Below the pieces are notes generated by a model. It made no database searches, had not been told where the DNA came from, and worked only from the letters and a program-made list of their open reading frames with translations. Below, piece by piece: positions 36,182 to 46,949 of a DNA stretch of 64,000 nt. Numbering within the stretch: position 1 is the stretch's first letter; every line of letters begins with the position of its first letter. The position numbers and the translations under genes are program-made. The stretch is from Calamus simplicifolius (lineage: Eukaryota; Streptophyta; Magnoliopsida; Arecales; Arecaceae), in contig UESW01003835.1 of the NCBI GenBank assembly GCA_900491605.1, positions 1,113,311 to 1,177,310 on the forward strand, in the 5' to 3' direction.

Positions 36182-36194
36182 TTTTCTTGTAGTG
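36182..36194 (-). repeat. Right terminal inverted repeat of the CACTA element
   Basis: The plus strand reads TTTTCTTGTAGTG and is followed by TAA. Its complement matches the first ten bases of the left end. Confidence 0.9.
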
Positions 36195-36303
36195 TAAAAT
36201 TCATCCTTATTGAACTTATTTTCATTTTATGTTAGATATTTGTGCTTTTGTTGCAGGAAACTATACCCTTAAATTTGCTGATGACTTTAGCCATACTGAT
36301 CCA

Positions 36304-37344
36304 GTGAGTTACTCGGAAGGGCATTTAGCTCCTTCCATCTTGAATGACTGCATATTAAGTTTCATCTTGTCAAGGCTTGATATTTGCAAAACTAAAAGTA
36401 ATAATATGATATCCTAAATTTAGCTCTATGTTAGAAGGAAAAGAAAGTTTTTTTGTGCTTATAACTCAAGTTTCATGGCATTGAGACATCTTTGCAGCAT
36501 CAACGATCTGATTCAAGAATAGATTCTGGTTAGCTTGCGGGATGAAACGTTATATTATAAGGGAGAAGATTGTGATACTCAAATTTAGTTTGAAAAAAAA
36601 ATATTATATGCTTATAACTCAAATTTATTTGTCATTAATTAATTTTTACTCAAATTTTGAGCCATATGATTTTAATATGCTAATAAAGTTAATTAGGCCA
36701 ACAGTGAACTTGGTGCGTTATCAATAATTAAAAAAATAAAAGAATCATGTCCCTCTTTTAATTCTATCCATCAAACGCACCTTAAGAATTAAGTGGTAGA
36801 GTCCTATTTAAAACAACCTATACCTTTAGCAGGATTTGTTTCAAAGTTAAATTGCAGCTTGCGTGGAAGCCACTAATGATTGAGATTTTCCTTTTAGAAA
36901 CGACACAAGCAGCGATCCATTCACTCTCTAGCCCACCATATGTCGTCATGATGTCAATTATATAGTCAGCTTATACAATATCTCAATTAATTTTATCTAT
37001 AATGAAATTGAATCTCAACGTGACCTAGCACTGGCCTCTAAAATAATCAGATTTGTTTATTTTTATTGTTTGGCAAGTTGTTTTCAATAAATTACATCAT
37101 ATCTCCGCATTTTTTCAGAAAAATACATGATAATGCATGATTCAGAAAAGGTGGTCCTAGATTAGATACTCTGAGACTGAAAGGGAAGGGACGATATTTA
37201 CGTTGATCAGATACTCCAGATGGTTCCATCCTTGTTCACTGTAGCAACGAAACTCTATATATATATATATATATATATAAAAAATTTCAAATGAAACAAC
37301 GAAAGAAGCGTGCATGGAGTCCGGCGCAGACTGTTAAGTGATAG
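36304..37344. other. Non-coding sequence after the last PGM exon
   Basis: AT-rich, with a short (TA)n run at 37257-37278. No PGM C-terminal exon, no RNA gene and no clear mobile element could be recognised. Confidence 0.55.
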
Positions 37345-37428
37345 CATGAGGATGCCGGTTGCTAGTCACGAGCTCCCACTCCTTCTCATGAGGATGCCGG
37401 TTGCTAGTCACGAGCTCCCACTCCTTCT
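37345..37428. repeat. 42-bp tandem duplication upstream of ANS
   Basis: Two identical 42-bp copies (37345-37386 and 37387-37428) starting CATGAGGATGCCGGTTGC and ending CTCCCACTCCTTCT. They lie about 425-510 bp before the ANS start codon, in the likely promoter. Confidence 0.95.
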
Positions 37429-37721
37429 CTAGTTGGTTGGCCCCTCCCAAAACCACGCGCGGGACCAATCCACCAGTCAAAGGCACGACTCCTTCACCAA
37501 ATCTAGAACGAGAGTCCCTGCGTCCCTCACCAGCCCCACCACCACCCAGTCACGCTCGCCCACAGTATCATCTCTCTCTCTCTCACTCTCGATCATTTTC
37601 ATTTTTGGCATGAAAAACAACGAGACTCAAACTTGTTTGGTAGAGTAGTTGACAAAACCATGAGCTCTCATTACACATCCATTCCCCGTTGCCTAGCTCC
37701 GTTTCCTTTTCCCCAGGCTAT

Positions 37722-37731
37722 CTATATATAC
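37722..37731 (+). promoter_or_regulatory. Probable TATA box of ANS
   Basis: CTATATATAC about 125 bp before the ATG, preceded by a pyrimidine-rich stretch. Transcription would start near 37755. Confidence 0.6.
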
Positions 37732-37852
37732 GCCTAGGTATAGCCCCCTTGGAGGACAGTGCTCCAGCCTTCCAGCACTTCCAAGTTCCAAGCATTACAT
37801 TGCCATAGAGGTCAAGAAGAGAGCGTGTTCGTGTGTGAAAAACCGAGCTGAG

Positions 37853-38862
37853 ATGGCAACCAAGGTGGCGTCGGCGGTGGCAAGAGTGGAGAGCCTGGCA
37901 AAGAGCGGGCTGGAGGCCATCCCGACCGAGTATGTCCGCCCAGAGTCGGAGCGGCTCGACCTCGGGGACGCATTCGAGGAGGAGAAGAAATCCGAGGAGG
38001 GACCCCAGATCCCCGTGGTGGACCTCAAGGGGTTCGACTCGGAGGACGAGGCGGTGCGGCGGGCTTGCGTGGCGGAGGCGAGGAGGGTGGCGGAGGAGTG
38101 GGGGGTGATGCACATAGTCAACCATGGCATCCCGCTGGAGCTCATCGAGAAGGTGAGGAGGGTAGGGAAGGAGTTTTTTGATTTGCCCATCGAGGAGAAG
38201 GAGAAGTACGCCAACGACCAGTCGTCGGGGATGATCGCCGGCTATGGGAGCAAGCTGGCGAATAATGCGAGCGGGCAGCTGGAGTGGGAGGACTACTTCT
38301 TTCACCTCATCTTTCCCCAAGACAAGGCCGACATGTCAATCTGGCCCAAGTACCCTGCCGACTACGTGTAAGCCTCCTCTCCATGATTCTTTTCTTAATT
38401 AGTTTATCCTTCTACGTACGTTGAGCTGCAGGTGGTGCAAGCCCCTCTTCCTCTCTAGCTAGCAGAGAAGGAAAAAAAAAAAAAAAAGTTGAAATTTCCA
38501 CCAACCAGTCTTAGTAGGCTCTTTTTCGAAGTGCCAACGTGGTCAAATATCGTTTCCAAATGGTTAGGAAAATAAGACTGTACGTAGACTTGGCCAACCC
38601 TCTCCCAGATGAGGAGGACTTTCCTAGCTACAACTTATCTCTACGGAGCATCTTGATATAGGATCAGGATCCAATCTCCCAATCAAGGTGGAAGGTATTA
38701 AATGATACTCGATCGGTTCATTTTCTAAAGCACACATAATTAACTTTCCATAATTTAATGCAAGCTTTGATGAGGGACACCAGTACTATACCTCTCGATG
38801 TGATTTAATGACTCCACAAATTAACAAACTGAGCTGCCACCTTTCATTTGTACTATAATGTG

Positions 38863-38905
<43 letters not shown>

Positions 38906-39507
38906 CACTCTTTGAGGAGGAGATTCGTTGGTGCAGTGAGGTGACAAAGGAGTTTGGCGAACGGCTAAGGGGGGTCGCGTCCAAGACTTTGGCCATACTC
39001 TCCCTGGGTCTGGGACTGGAAGAGGGGAAGCTAGAGAAGGAAGTGGGAGGCATGGAGGAGTTGCTGCTCCAGATGAAGATCAACTACTACCCCAAGTGCC
39101 CGCAGCCCGACCTCGCCCTCGGCGTGGAGGCCCACACCGATGTCAGCGCCCTCTCCTTCATCCTCCACAACATGGTGCCCGGGCTGCAAGTCTACAAGGA
39201 CAACAGGTGGGTGACCGCCAAGTGCGTCCCCGACTCCATGGTCGTTCACATCGGCGACACCCTTGAGATCCTGAGCAACGGGATGTACAAGAGCATCCTC
39301 CACCGCGGCCTCGTCAACAAGGAGAAGGTCCGGATCTCGTGGGCCATCTTCTGCGAGCCCCCCAAGGAGAAGATCGTGCTCAAGCCGCTTCCGGAGCTCG
39401 TGACCGACGACAAGACGCCGGCCAAGTTCCCCCCTCGCACCTTTGATCAGCATATCCAGCACAAGCTCTTCAGGAAGACCCAGGGGGACTTCGATACTCC
39501 TAACTGA
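37853..39507 (+). CDS. ANS: Anthocyanidin synthase (leucoanthocyanidin dioxygenase), two exons
   Basis: Exons 37853-38367 and 38937-39507, with one GT/AG intron that splits a Val codon in DYVEVT, the usual intron place in ANS genes. The product is 361 residues, the normal length. It is a soluble 2-oxoglutarate/Fe(II) dioxygenase that converts leucoanthocyanidins to anthocyanidins in flavonoid synthesis. The N-terminal DIOX_N part (GPQIPVVDLKGF, WGVMHIVNHGIP) is followed by the ANS signatures YGSKLANNASGQLEWEDYFF and INYYPKCPQPDLALGVEAHT. Iron ligands are His238, Asp240 (HTD) and His294; Arg304 and Ser306 (RIS) bind 2-oxoglutarate. I chose the ATG at 37853 (MATKVASAV) over one 18 bp upstream because it fits family N-termini. 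No frameshift or lost residue is seen. Exon 1 is strongly GC-rich, as in many monocot genes. Confidence 0.95.
38862..38905. repeat. (CA)n(TA)n microsatellite in the ANS intron
   Basis: About 14 CA units followed by about 8 TA units, some 30 bp before the 3' splice site of the only intron. Confidence 0.95.
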
Positions 39508-40697
39508 TCGAGAAATTAATTAATATTACTGCGCGCGCGCTGTGGGCTCTGGTAATTGCCTTTCTTTTCTCCGGAGTCCTTGGCGCTATATATCGCTTGA
39601 CCTTTAGCTTTAGCTAAGTCTTGCGTCAACCTTTCCTTATGTTGTTGTCTAAACGGCCAAACCCTTTGTCCTCTTGTGGTTGATAGGGTTTTTAGCCTCC
39701 TCGTTGTCCTTGCGTGCTTCCTTGTGAGGTTTTATCGATGTCATGCTCTATTTTGAATCTCTTGCAACAAATAAAAATAAATTGACAACTTATACCCTCG
39801 TTTGTCATCAAACATATCACAGAATCTTATATCGCTTTGTATCAAAAAATGTCGTACCGGTTATATGGCAGTCCTGTGTTTCGTTTCACAATATTAGCTG
39901 TGATGCAAGCATAGAGTATGAATAACGGTATGGAACCAAATGCGTACAGTATATTTCAGTGTAAAACTTGTATCACATGGGCAAGGCCGCATTAACACAA
40001 ATCATCTCGGCTCTGCCGTGTTCTGGATGATCATGATCCAGCAAGGAAAATATGATCATATAATAATATATTTAAACAGCATTAAATTGTGGTAAATTTT
40101 GTATTTAAAAAATAATTCCCACAATCTTCAATTTTGGCAACAGTATGATAATTCCAATAATTCTTCAACAATTTCTGCAATAATCCAAAAAGTTAATAAC
40201 TCTTCCACAACGTAACAGCCCTACAATCACTCTGAATATTATACGCTGAACATTAAAATTTTTCGCATGGACAATATTCAATAAAATATTTGTTGAGTAT
40301 TTGTTGGATTTGAACTGCAAAATCCTCTCCATCAAGGACTATGCGCGCAATCTTTATAGACTCAACAACCTTAATGACCGGCCTCTTCATTTTGTTATTA
40401 TTTATTTACAATCCATTGATAATTATTGACACCGGATAAAATAGAATAAATAATTATCTAAAATATTAAAATAATTTTATAAAGCCAATATAACAATCTC
40501 TCACTTTGCCTTTAAAATATTTTATCAAAATAAATTTTAACTTTTTTAAAGTTAGTATTTGTGGCCACATATCAAAAAGAGATTAAGAGATTTATAATAT
40601 GTGTATTGTATATGTTTATGTGTACATATATTAAAATAGTTTAATTTTAGTAGCTTGCCTAAGTTGAGTGCAGAAAGATATGTGTTAATATACAGAT
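39508..40697. other. ANS 3' flank and intergenic sequence
   Basis: AT-rich sequence with AATAAA-like words (near 39768) that could serve as poly(A) signals. No further gene was recognised. Confidence 0.55.
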
Positions 40698-41708
40698 TGT
40701 TGACACCCAGTCACTAACGATGATCATCGGAGAACACCATGAGATCGTTGATGAAGCTTTCTCCTCGCTGGTGAAAGACCTGCAAAAAGTTTCGGGCCGA
40801 AAGTTTCGACGGGAACCCTCCGACGATCAAGTCAGTGGTCGAGATCATAGCCGTAAGCTTGAAAAAGCTTGAAAGAAAGAACCCAATATGGATATGCTCT
40901 CTGGGTGCTTAAGTGTTCATACATCGCCAAGGGTCCTTCTTATCCCTTTTATGGACCCTTGGTCCCTATCCGGGGGTCAGCCACGTGAGTTTCATGGAAG
41001 AGAATGTCTAATAGACTCATGGTGATTACGTGAGCTTAAAGATGGTTGGTGGGCCTAGTCTTGTCAGGGACGCAGGCCAAGAACGATTGGTAGGTCTGGT
41101 CTTGTTGGGCGCATGGGCCAGATGGTTGGTGGGCCTAATCTTGTCAGGTGCATGGGCTAGATGGTTGGTGGGCCTAGTCTTATCAGGCGGATGGGCCAGA
41201 TGGTTAGTGGGCCTAGCTCACGTGGGGGTCATGTAGGCATCGTGACTCATTCAGGAGTTGATGTAGAGGCTGATGCCGAAGTGAAAACCGCCATAAGACG
41301 AAGCGCCACCTCGGATCGGAGCCGCTTCGGAGAGACAAGGCCGCCTTGGAGCGGGGCCGCCTCGAAGAGAAGGGTCGGGCCGCCTTGGAGCGGGGCCGCC
41401 TCGAAGAGAAGGGGTCGGGCCACCTTGGGGCGGGGCCGCTTCGAAGAAGAGGGGGCCGCTTCGGAGAAGAGGAGCTGCCTCGGAGAGAAGGGGCCGCCTT
41501 GGGGGTGGGACAGCTTCAGAGAAGAGGGACCGCCTAGGAGCGGGACTGCCTCGGAGAGAAGAGGGGCTGCCTCGGATCGGGGTCTGCTTCGAAGAGAAGG
41601 GGCCGCCTTGGAGCGGGGCTACCTTGAAGAGAAGGGAGTGCTTCATTTGGTCTTTGCCATCAGTTAGCCTTGGCCGTTAACACTTACGTGGCGCCATTAA
41701 CTACAACA
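40698..41708 (-). repeat. 3' LTR of the gypsy element
   Basis: Minus-strand copy starts TGTTGTAGTTAATGG and ends GTGACTGGGTGTCAACA. It shares long stretches with 51270-52771 (for example the text around 'ctttctcctcgctggtgaaagac'). Confidence 0.88.
41335..41640. repeat. GC-rich minisatellite in the 3' LTR of the gypsy element
   Basis: Degenerate units of about 25-40 bp built on GGGGCCGCCTCGAAGAGAAG. The same array occurs in the 5' LTR at about 52375-52700. Confidence 0.85.
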
Positions 41709-42269
41709 GATGCCCCTCCGCTCTGAGCTTAAGTGGTCACGTGCTCCTTAACCCTTGAGCAAAAGGAGCGCAAAATTTATCATCATTATTGATTTTGCAC
41801 GCCATTAATCATCGGAGGTAAGGACACGCTTCTCTAAGGTGGGATCTCTTCGAAGCTCATCCACATTTAATGATAAGTACAAAAAGCAACGCTGATTATA
41901 GGCATATTGAGGAAATGTTTCTCGAGTGGCAGAAAAGCTGGGCGTCATTACTATGCCATCATCCTTAATGTCCCATCATTAGCCGCAGATCACATCCCCT
42001 GGGCCATACCGAAGTGCCATATCTCGGGCAATGGAGGATTTTCGACAGCTGGAGGTTACCTTCACTTGTGGATGGCCGTGTGGCACTGTATCGAGCGGGA
42101 CGATTCAAAAATTTACATAAAATCACCTTGTTCGCCCGGCCAGGCTCCTTACGCCTTCGTCATTCCTCTTGTCGTTTTCACCTTCAGGGTCCCAAGCCTT
42201 CTGTTCTTCCTTTTTGTCACCAGATCAGTTCCCTCTGTCTTCTTCTTCCTTTATTTTCTTCTTTTTATG

Positions 42270-44283
42270 GATCATCGTGCCATTAGGGATGGCAAGAGGC
42301 CCGTAGTGAATCCCTCTCGTTCTCAAAGAAGGAGGATGAGGTTCCTTTGGTATGACATCGGGCGGCCGATGGTATCACCATACGTGATCGTCCGACGACT
42401 GCCATTCGATCTTCACCTAGGGTTTCTCCACTGCCCTTCGTTCGTCCGTCCGTCCGTCCAACCCCCCCTCCAGTTGCCACCTCTAATTTGGCATGTCCAG
42501 AGGAGATGGCCTCCACCATGACCCCTGGAAAAGTAAAGGACCTTAGGGTTAGGTATGGGTCCCCGACAACATCCGTCTATCTGCTCCTAGGCTCGATGAT
42601 AGGGTAAACTCTGGCCCTTTCAGTGGGATAGCCCTATATGAGGAGTTCTTTAAGTGCGATCTTCGTCTTCCTTTTCCTTCATTCATCTTGAATTTGTTGG
42701 ATAGGTATGGGCTTGTTCCAGCAAGTTAACTTCGAACTCAATCTGGATCATCTATGCTTTTGTAGTCCTTTATTATTTCCATGGCTCAGCCGCTAGGATT
42801 TCTTTGTTTTGAGCCTTTTATAAACTCCGTCACCACCGTGAAGTTGGGTGATGGATTTTTACTTCTAGGCCTCGAAGGACCCTGCAACTTAACCTTCCCT
42901 CCAAAGTCAAGGGATGGAAATCCCATTTTCTTTCGCCTATATGGATGGAGCGAGAATGGGTTGGAGGAGTCATAACATCGGCCCCAACAAAAACTCCACA
43001 GTGGATGAGAGGAACTGAGAGCTTTTTGACTGCTTTACGTCCTTCAAAATTCTCCCATGCCAAGAGTTGTTGACTGAGGCCAACCTCTATGAGGCAGGTT
43101 TGGCATTGGCGGCCGATGAGTGCGAGACCTTGTCCCTCTCATCCCCCCCTCTTTTTTTTTTTAATTTTTAGTTCCTTATGCAGCGATGAAGTTGCCGATC
43201 GAATGACTGAAAGCGGGAGCTTGGAGGAGGAGGGAGGAGGCCGGTGAGGTGGTGAGGCCAGCTAAGAAATCTTGACGGGAAACTCAGGGCGAATCGACCC
43301 AGGCTTCTACGGTTCCTATGGAGACTGCTCCTGTAGAGGAGCCGAGGGAGAGTGTCCCGATCGAGGAGCCGGTGAGAGGAGACATCCCTGCCACGATCGA
43401 GGCAGGGCCAAAAAAAGGAGCCAGCCAGTCTTGACGAAAGGGGCCGGGGACGAACCTTCGGCTCCCACTGAGTTGGTGGAGGTGGTCATCTTGGAGGCCA
43501 AGGGCAAACCTCCGGCCCCTCCTGAGCCGGAGGTGAAGGGGATCACTCTAGGGGTTGAAGGCAAAAAGATATCGGCAATGTCGAACGAAGGTGGGGTAGA
43601 GCCATCGACCCCATCGCCGTTGCCCAGTCAGGGGTCCAGCGCCGAGGAGCCGTGACAATCGCCAAGGTTCTCATCTATGGAGAGTGGACAATTGGTGGAG
43701 CGCCTACTGAAGAGGGTCCATCTACCATGATTGGTGGAGCGCCGGCAAGTTTCTTGTGGTCGAGGTCACTTGTAATGACTGGGACGTCTGGTATAGAGAG
43801 GTCGAGGGGAAGGCGATAGTCGAAGTTGAACGGGCATTGGCGGCCAAGGCCAAGTTGGTGGAGGCCATGGCAAGACTGGGTCCAACCAAAGAGAGGCTGG
43901 GAGAATTGGCATAGCAGTTGGGCGACGCCGAGGAACGGGCTGAGATGACGGAGGTCGTTGCTCGTGCCATTGAGGAAAGATCTTCCCTGGCCGAGTTGGA
44001 TGCCCAAGTGCTGAAGAGAGAAGGGCCAATGCCGAGACTCGAGATCAGGATGCCGAGACCCAGGCCTAGAATGCCGTTGATCAGTACAAAAGTTCCTTGG
44101 CATTCGACCAGGAGGTAGAAGAGGCCGATCTCGATGGCTACTTCTAGGTCTTCGAGTACTGCAAAGAAAAGGTCTTTTGTATCTTCAAGCTCGGCGGCCT
44201 TGATTGCATCAAGCTCGGAGACCTGGATGAAGAGTCATTGGACGAGGATGACGTCGGCAACAAACCAGGGCCCGTTGAGCCAT
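42270..44283 (+). pseudogene. Antisense extra ORF of the gypsy element
   Basis: It lies between integrase and the 3' LTR but is read on the opposite strand. In order it shows MDHRAIRDGKRPVVNPSRSQ (42268), ALYEEFFKCDLRLPFPSFIL with LLDRYGLVPAS (about 42632-42727), and DGFLLLGLEGPCNLTFPPKS with PIFFRLYG (42850-42950). These match the 'putative gypsy type transposon' (Transposase_28) family seen in Tat-lineage elements. A charged helical C-terminal part (AEERAEMTEVVARAIEERSS, about 43920-43990) follows. Several stops and frame changes make it a pseudogene. The role of these antisense products is not known. Confidence 0.7.
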
Positions 44284-44519
44284 AGATTCCTAGGCCTTTA
44301 TTTGCTTTCTTTAATTTTGATTGTAACCAAACTCAAATCAACTTTTTGTATTTCTTTCAAACATTAATGAAAAGAGAAGTTTTTCCCAAGCATATCATTA
44401 TACTTAGCTCTAGTAGTGGCTTTGTTTCTCTATAATGGTGTACCAATCCTGGTCTTTAGGCTTGGCAGTAAGTGTCTACGGTCCTCCCGGCAGCCTGATG
44501 GAAATTTGTATGAACTTGT

Positions 44520-45680
44520 GGCATTGACTAAGTCTTTAGTCTCTTAGGCGTTTGTCGAAGCAACTCTAGGGTACCGATATCGGCTAAGGAGCACTTAGGC
44601 AAGCTTGAGAGTTCTTCAATACCATCTCGGAAGTTTTGTGTGCCAGCCTGAGGGATGACTCGAACATCGTTGAAACCGTCGGGATCTTGAACCACCTCAG
44701 GGGGCATCTCCATGCCGGTCTAAGTGGTGACCCGCTAGTCGTGAGACCATCAAGCTCCTTTTGAACTGCCTCAGGGGTTTCGCATGCCAGCCCGAGGGGC
44801 GACTCGAACGTGTCAGAATTGCTAGGATCTTAAACTACCTCGGAGGGCATCTCCATGCCGGCCCGAGTGGACCCCCGCTAGTCGTGAGACCACTGAGCTC
44901 TTTTTGAACTATCTCGAGGGTTTCATGTGCCAGTCCGAGGGGCAACTCAAACGTCATCGAAATTGTTAGGGTCTTGAACTACCTCAAGGGACATCTTCAT
45001 GCCGGCCGGAATGGTGACCCAATAGTCACAAGGCCACCAAGCTCCTTTTGAACCACCTCAAGGGTTTTGCGTGCCAGCCCATGGGGCAACTCAAACATCA
45101 TCGGAACTATTGAGATCTTGAACCACCTTAAGGGGCATCTTCATGCCAACCCGAGTGGTGACTCGATAGTCGCAAGGCCGCCGAGCTCCTTTTGAACCAC
45201 CTTAGGGGTTTTGTGTGCCGGCCTGAGGGGCGACTCGAATGTTGTTAGAATTATCGGGGTCTTGAACCGCCTCGAGAGGCATCTCCATGCCGGCCCGAGT
45301 GGTGACCCGCTAGTCGCGAGATCGCTGAGCTCCTTTTGAACTGTCTCGGTGGTTTCGTGTGTCGAACCGAGGGGCGACTCGAATGTTATCGAAACTATTG
45401 AGGTCTTGAATCGCCTCGGGGTCATTTTCATGCCGGCCCGAGTGGTGACCCGCTAGTCGCGAGACCGTCGAGCTCCTTTTGAACCGCCTCAAGAGTTTCG
45501 TGTGCCGACCCGAGGGGTGACTCGAACATTGTTGAAACTGTCAGAATTTTGAACCACCTCGGAGGCATCTCGATGCCAGTCCGAATGGTGATCCGACAGT
45601 CGCGAGGCCGTCGAGCTCCTTTTGAACCATCTCGGGGGTTTCTTGTGCCGACCCGAGGGGCGACTCAATAGTTGACAAGT
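44520..45680. repeat. 144-bp tandem repeat, about 7-8 copies
   Basis: The unit includes GAGCTCCTTTTGAACC, TTTCGTGTGCC, GGGGCGACTCGAA and CATCTCCATGCCGGCCCGAG. The GAGCTC-like word falls near 44752, 44895, 45039, 45183, 45327, 45470 and 45613, 143-144 bp apart. The minus strand is open over several units because 144 is a multiple of three. It lies between integrase and the antisense ORF. Confidence 0.92.
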
Positions 45681-45990
45681 CTTCAGCTTCGGAGACAAGT
45701 CAAATATAACATTTAAAATTCCTTTCATTATCGTCAGCCGAGGGGGTACATCATTGATAATATCAACAAAAGTTGTTCGCATTCTAGATATGAAGGATGG
45801 GCCATCCGTCAAGTCCTTCAATCTGGTATGCTCCTCAGTAAAGTACTTCAGCAATCCGGTAAGGCTCCTCCAAGTTTGAAGACAATTTGCCCCCCTCCGT
45901 TAGTTTGGATTCTTTAGCTTTTCTGAGGACTAGATCTCTAGGATGAAACATCTTAGGACGGACTTGAGCATTGTAATACTTGATCATTCG

Positions 45991-46800
45991 TTAGCGAAAT
46001 ATAGCCATTCTGAGCCGTGCTCGATCGTGCGCTTCATCAATGAGGTCAAGGTTGACTCTCAGCTGAGTGGGATTGTCCTTTTTGTTGTATGACTCCACTC
46101 GAAGACTTGGGAGGCCGATCTCGATGGGGATGACCGCTTCAGATCCGAAGACAAGGCTGAAGAGGATCTCTCCTGTCGGAGCCCTTGGAGTCGTATGATA
46201 CGCCCATAATACGCTTGAGAATTCCTCCACCCATCTGCCTTTAGATCCATCCAACTGAGTTCTAAGCCCTCGAAAGATGGTTTGATTTGTAACCTCAGCT
46301 TCTCCATTGGTCTGCGGATGACCGACAGAGGTGAATCGGTGGTAGATGTTCAACTCGGTGTAGAACGTTTTGAATATAGCATTGTCGAACTGCCAACCAT
46401 TGTCAATGATGATGGTATGGGGCAATCCAAATCGGCATATAATGGACTTTCAGAAGAAAGATTTGACCTTGCTCTTAGTAATCTTGGCCAGCGCCTCGAC
46501 TTCAACCCATTTGGTGAAGTAGTCGATGACGATGAGTAAAACCTTCCGCTGACCCGAAGCCGAGGGAAACGGCCCAAGGATGTCCATTCCTCACTGGGCA
46601 AAGGGCCATAGAGCTGAGAGTGGACTCAGTGGAAAAGTCGGCTTTCGTTGGATCTGTGCATGTCTTTGGCAGCCGTCGCATTTTTGAACCAGCTCGGCGG
46701 TGTCCTCCCTCATGGTAAGCCATTAATATCCTTGGCAGAGAGCTTTCTGTACTAGTGATCTACCCCTCAGGTGGTCTCCACATATGCTTCCATGTATCTT
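45991..46800 (-). pseudogene. Gypsy integrase
   Basis: On the minus strand the core reads IIIDNGWQFDNAIF, then VGHPQTNGEAEVTNQTI and WVEEFSSVLWAYHTTPRAPTGE, the D and E part of the integrase active site, followed by a C-terminal region with DLIDEAHDRARLRMA. The zinc-binding N-terminal part upstream (to about 46800) is in a different frame, so the gene is frameshifted. Confidence 0.85.
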
Positions 46801-46949
46801 TCTAAGGATGTAATCGGCATCTGCAGGACCGACACACTTAAGAAGGGGGTAGGAGAAAGACCTTCTATATAATCGTCCATCCAGCAACGTAATCTTGGAG
46901 GCTCTCCATTTGAGTAGTCTGACTTTTTTGCGATTGGTAGGGAGAGTGC

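Larger units (their letters stand above)
15558..36194. mobile_element. CACTA (En/Spm) DNA transposon, 20.6 kb, with nested insertions
   Basis: The left end is CACTACAAGAGAAAA at 15558; the right end is the complement of CACTACAAGAAAA, ending at 36194. The element is flanked by TAA (15555-15557) and TAA (36195-36197), the 3-bp duplication typical of CACTA elements. Both ends carry dense subterminal repeats of the form ATTGCGACGCA/GCGTCGCTAAT. Inside, on the minus strand, are a TNP1-like gene and the C-terminal half of a TNP2-like transposase gene. It sits 25 bp past a PGM splice donor. Without the copia element and the captured block it would be about 5 kb. Confidence 0.92.
8161..36303 (+). 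pseudogene. PGM1: Plastidic phosphoglucomutase gene, decayed, split by transposons
   Basis: Eleven blocks with splice-like borders match plastidic phosphoglucomutase (glucose-1-P/glucose-6-P interconversion in starch metabolism) in order: 8161-8282 (ISEIK..PDVDLS..ELME), 8373-8420, about 9619-9701 (DAMHAVTGAYAKPIFVD), 9789-9853, 9939-10006, 14276-14394 (GDGDRNMIL, the metal-binding loop), 14468-14542, 14654-14730, 15155-15294, 15451-15532 and 36257-36303 (FADDFSHTDP). The choice of plastidic rather than cytosolic form rests on FGHGHPDP, DGDGDR and RYDYEECE-type words. Damage: a 1-bp loss in the first block (near 8176), a frameshift with stop in the second, a lost acceptor AG at 14468, and a deletion of the conserved CGEESFG segment with frameshift near 14700. 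No exon for the C-terminal FRLSGTGS segment follows. N-terminal exons, if present, are upstream of the window. Confidence 0.85.

Noticed and set aside
36257..36417. Separate small gene after the CACTA
   Set aside because: FADDFSHTDP continues the phosphoglucomutase exon order, so it is the last visible PGM exon.
37718..38320. Minus-strand frame of 200 codons opposite ANS exon 1
   Set aside because: It is the shadow of a GC-rich real exon on the plus strand.
41161..41667. Frame of 168 codons rich in Arg, Gly and Glu
   Set aside because: It is translation of the GGGGCCGCC...GAAGAG minisatellite in the gypsy LTR.
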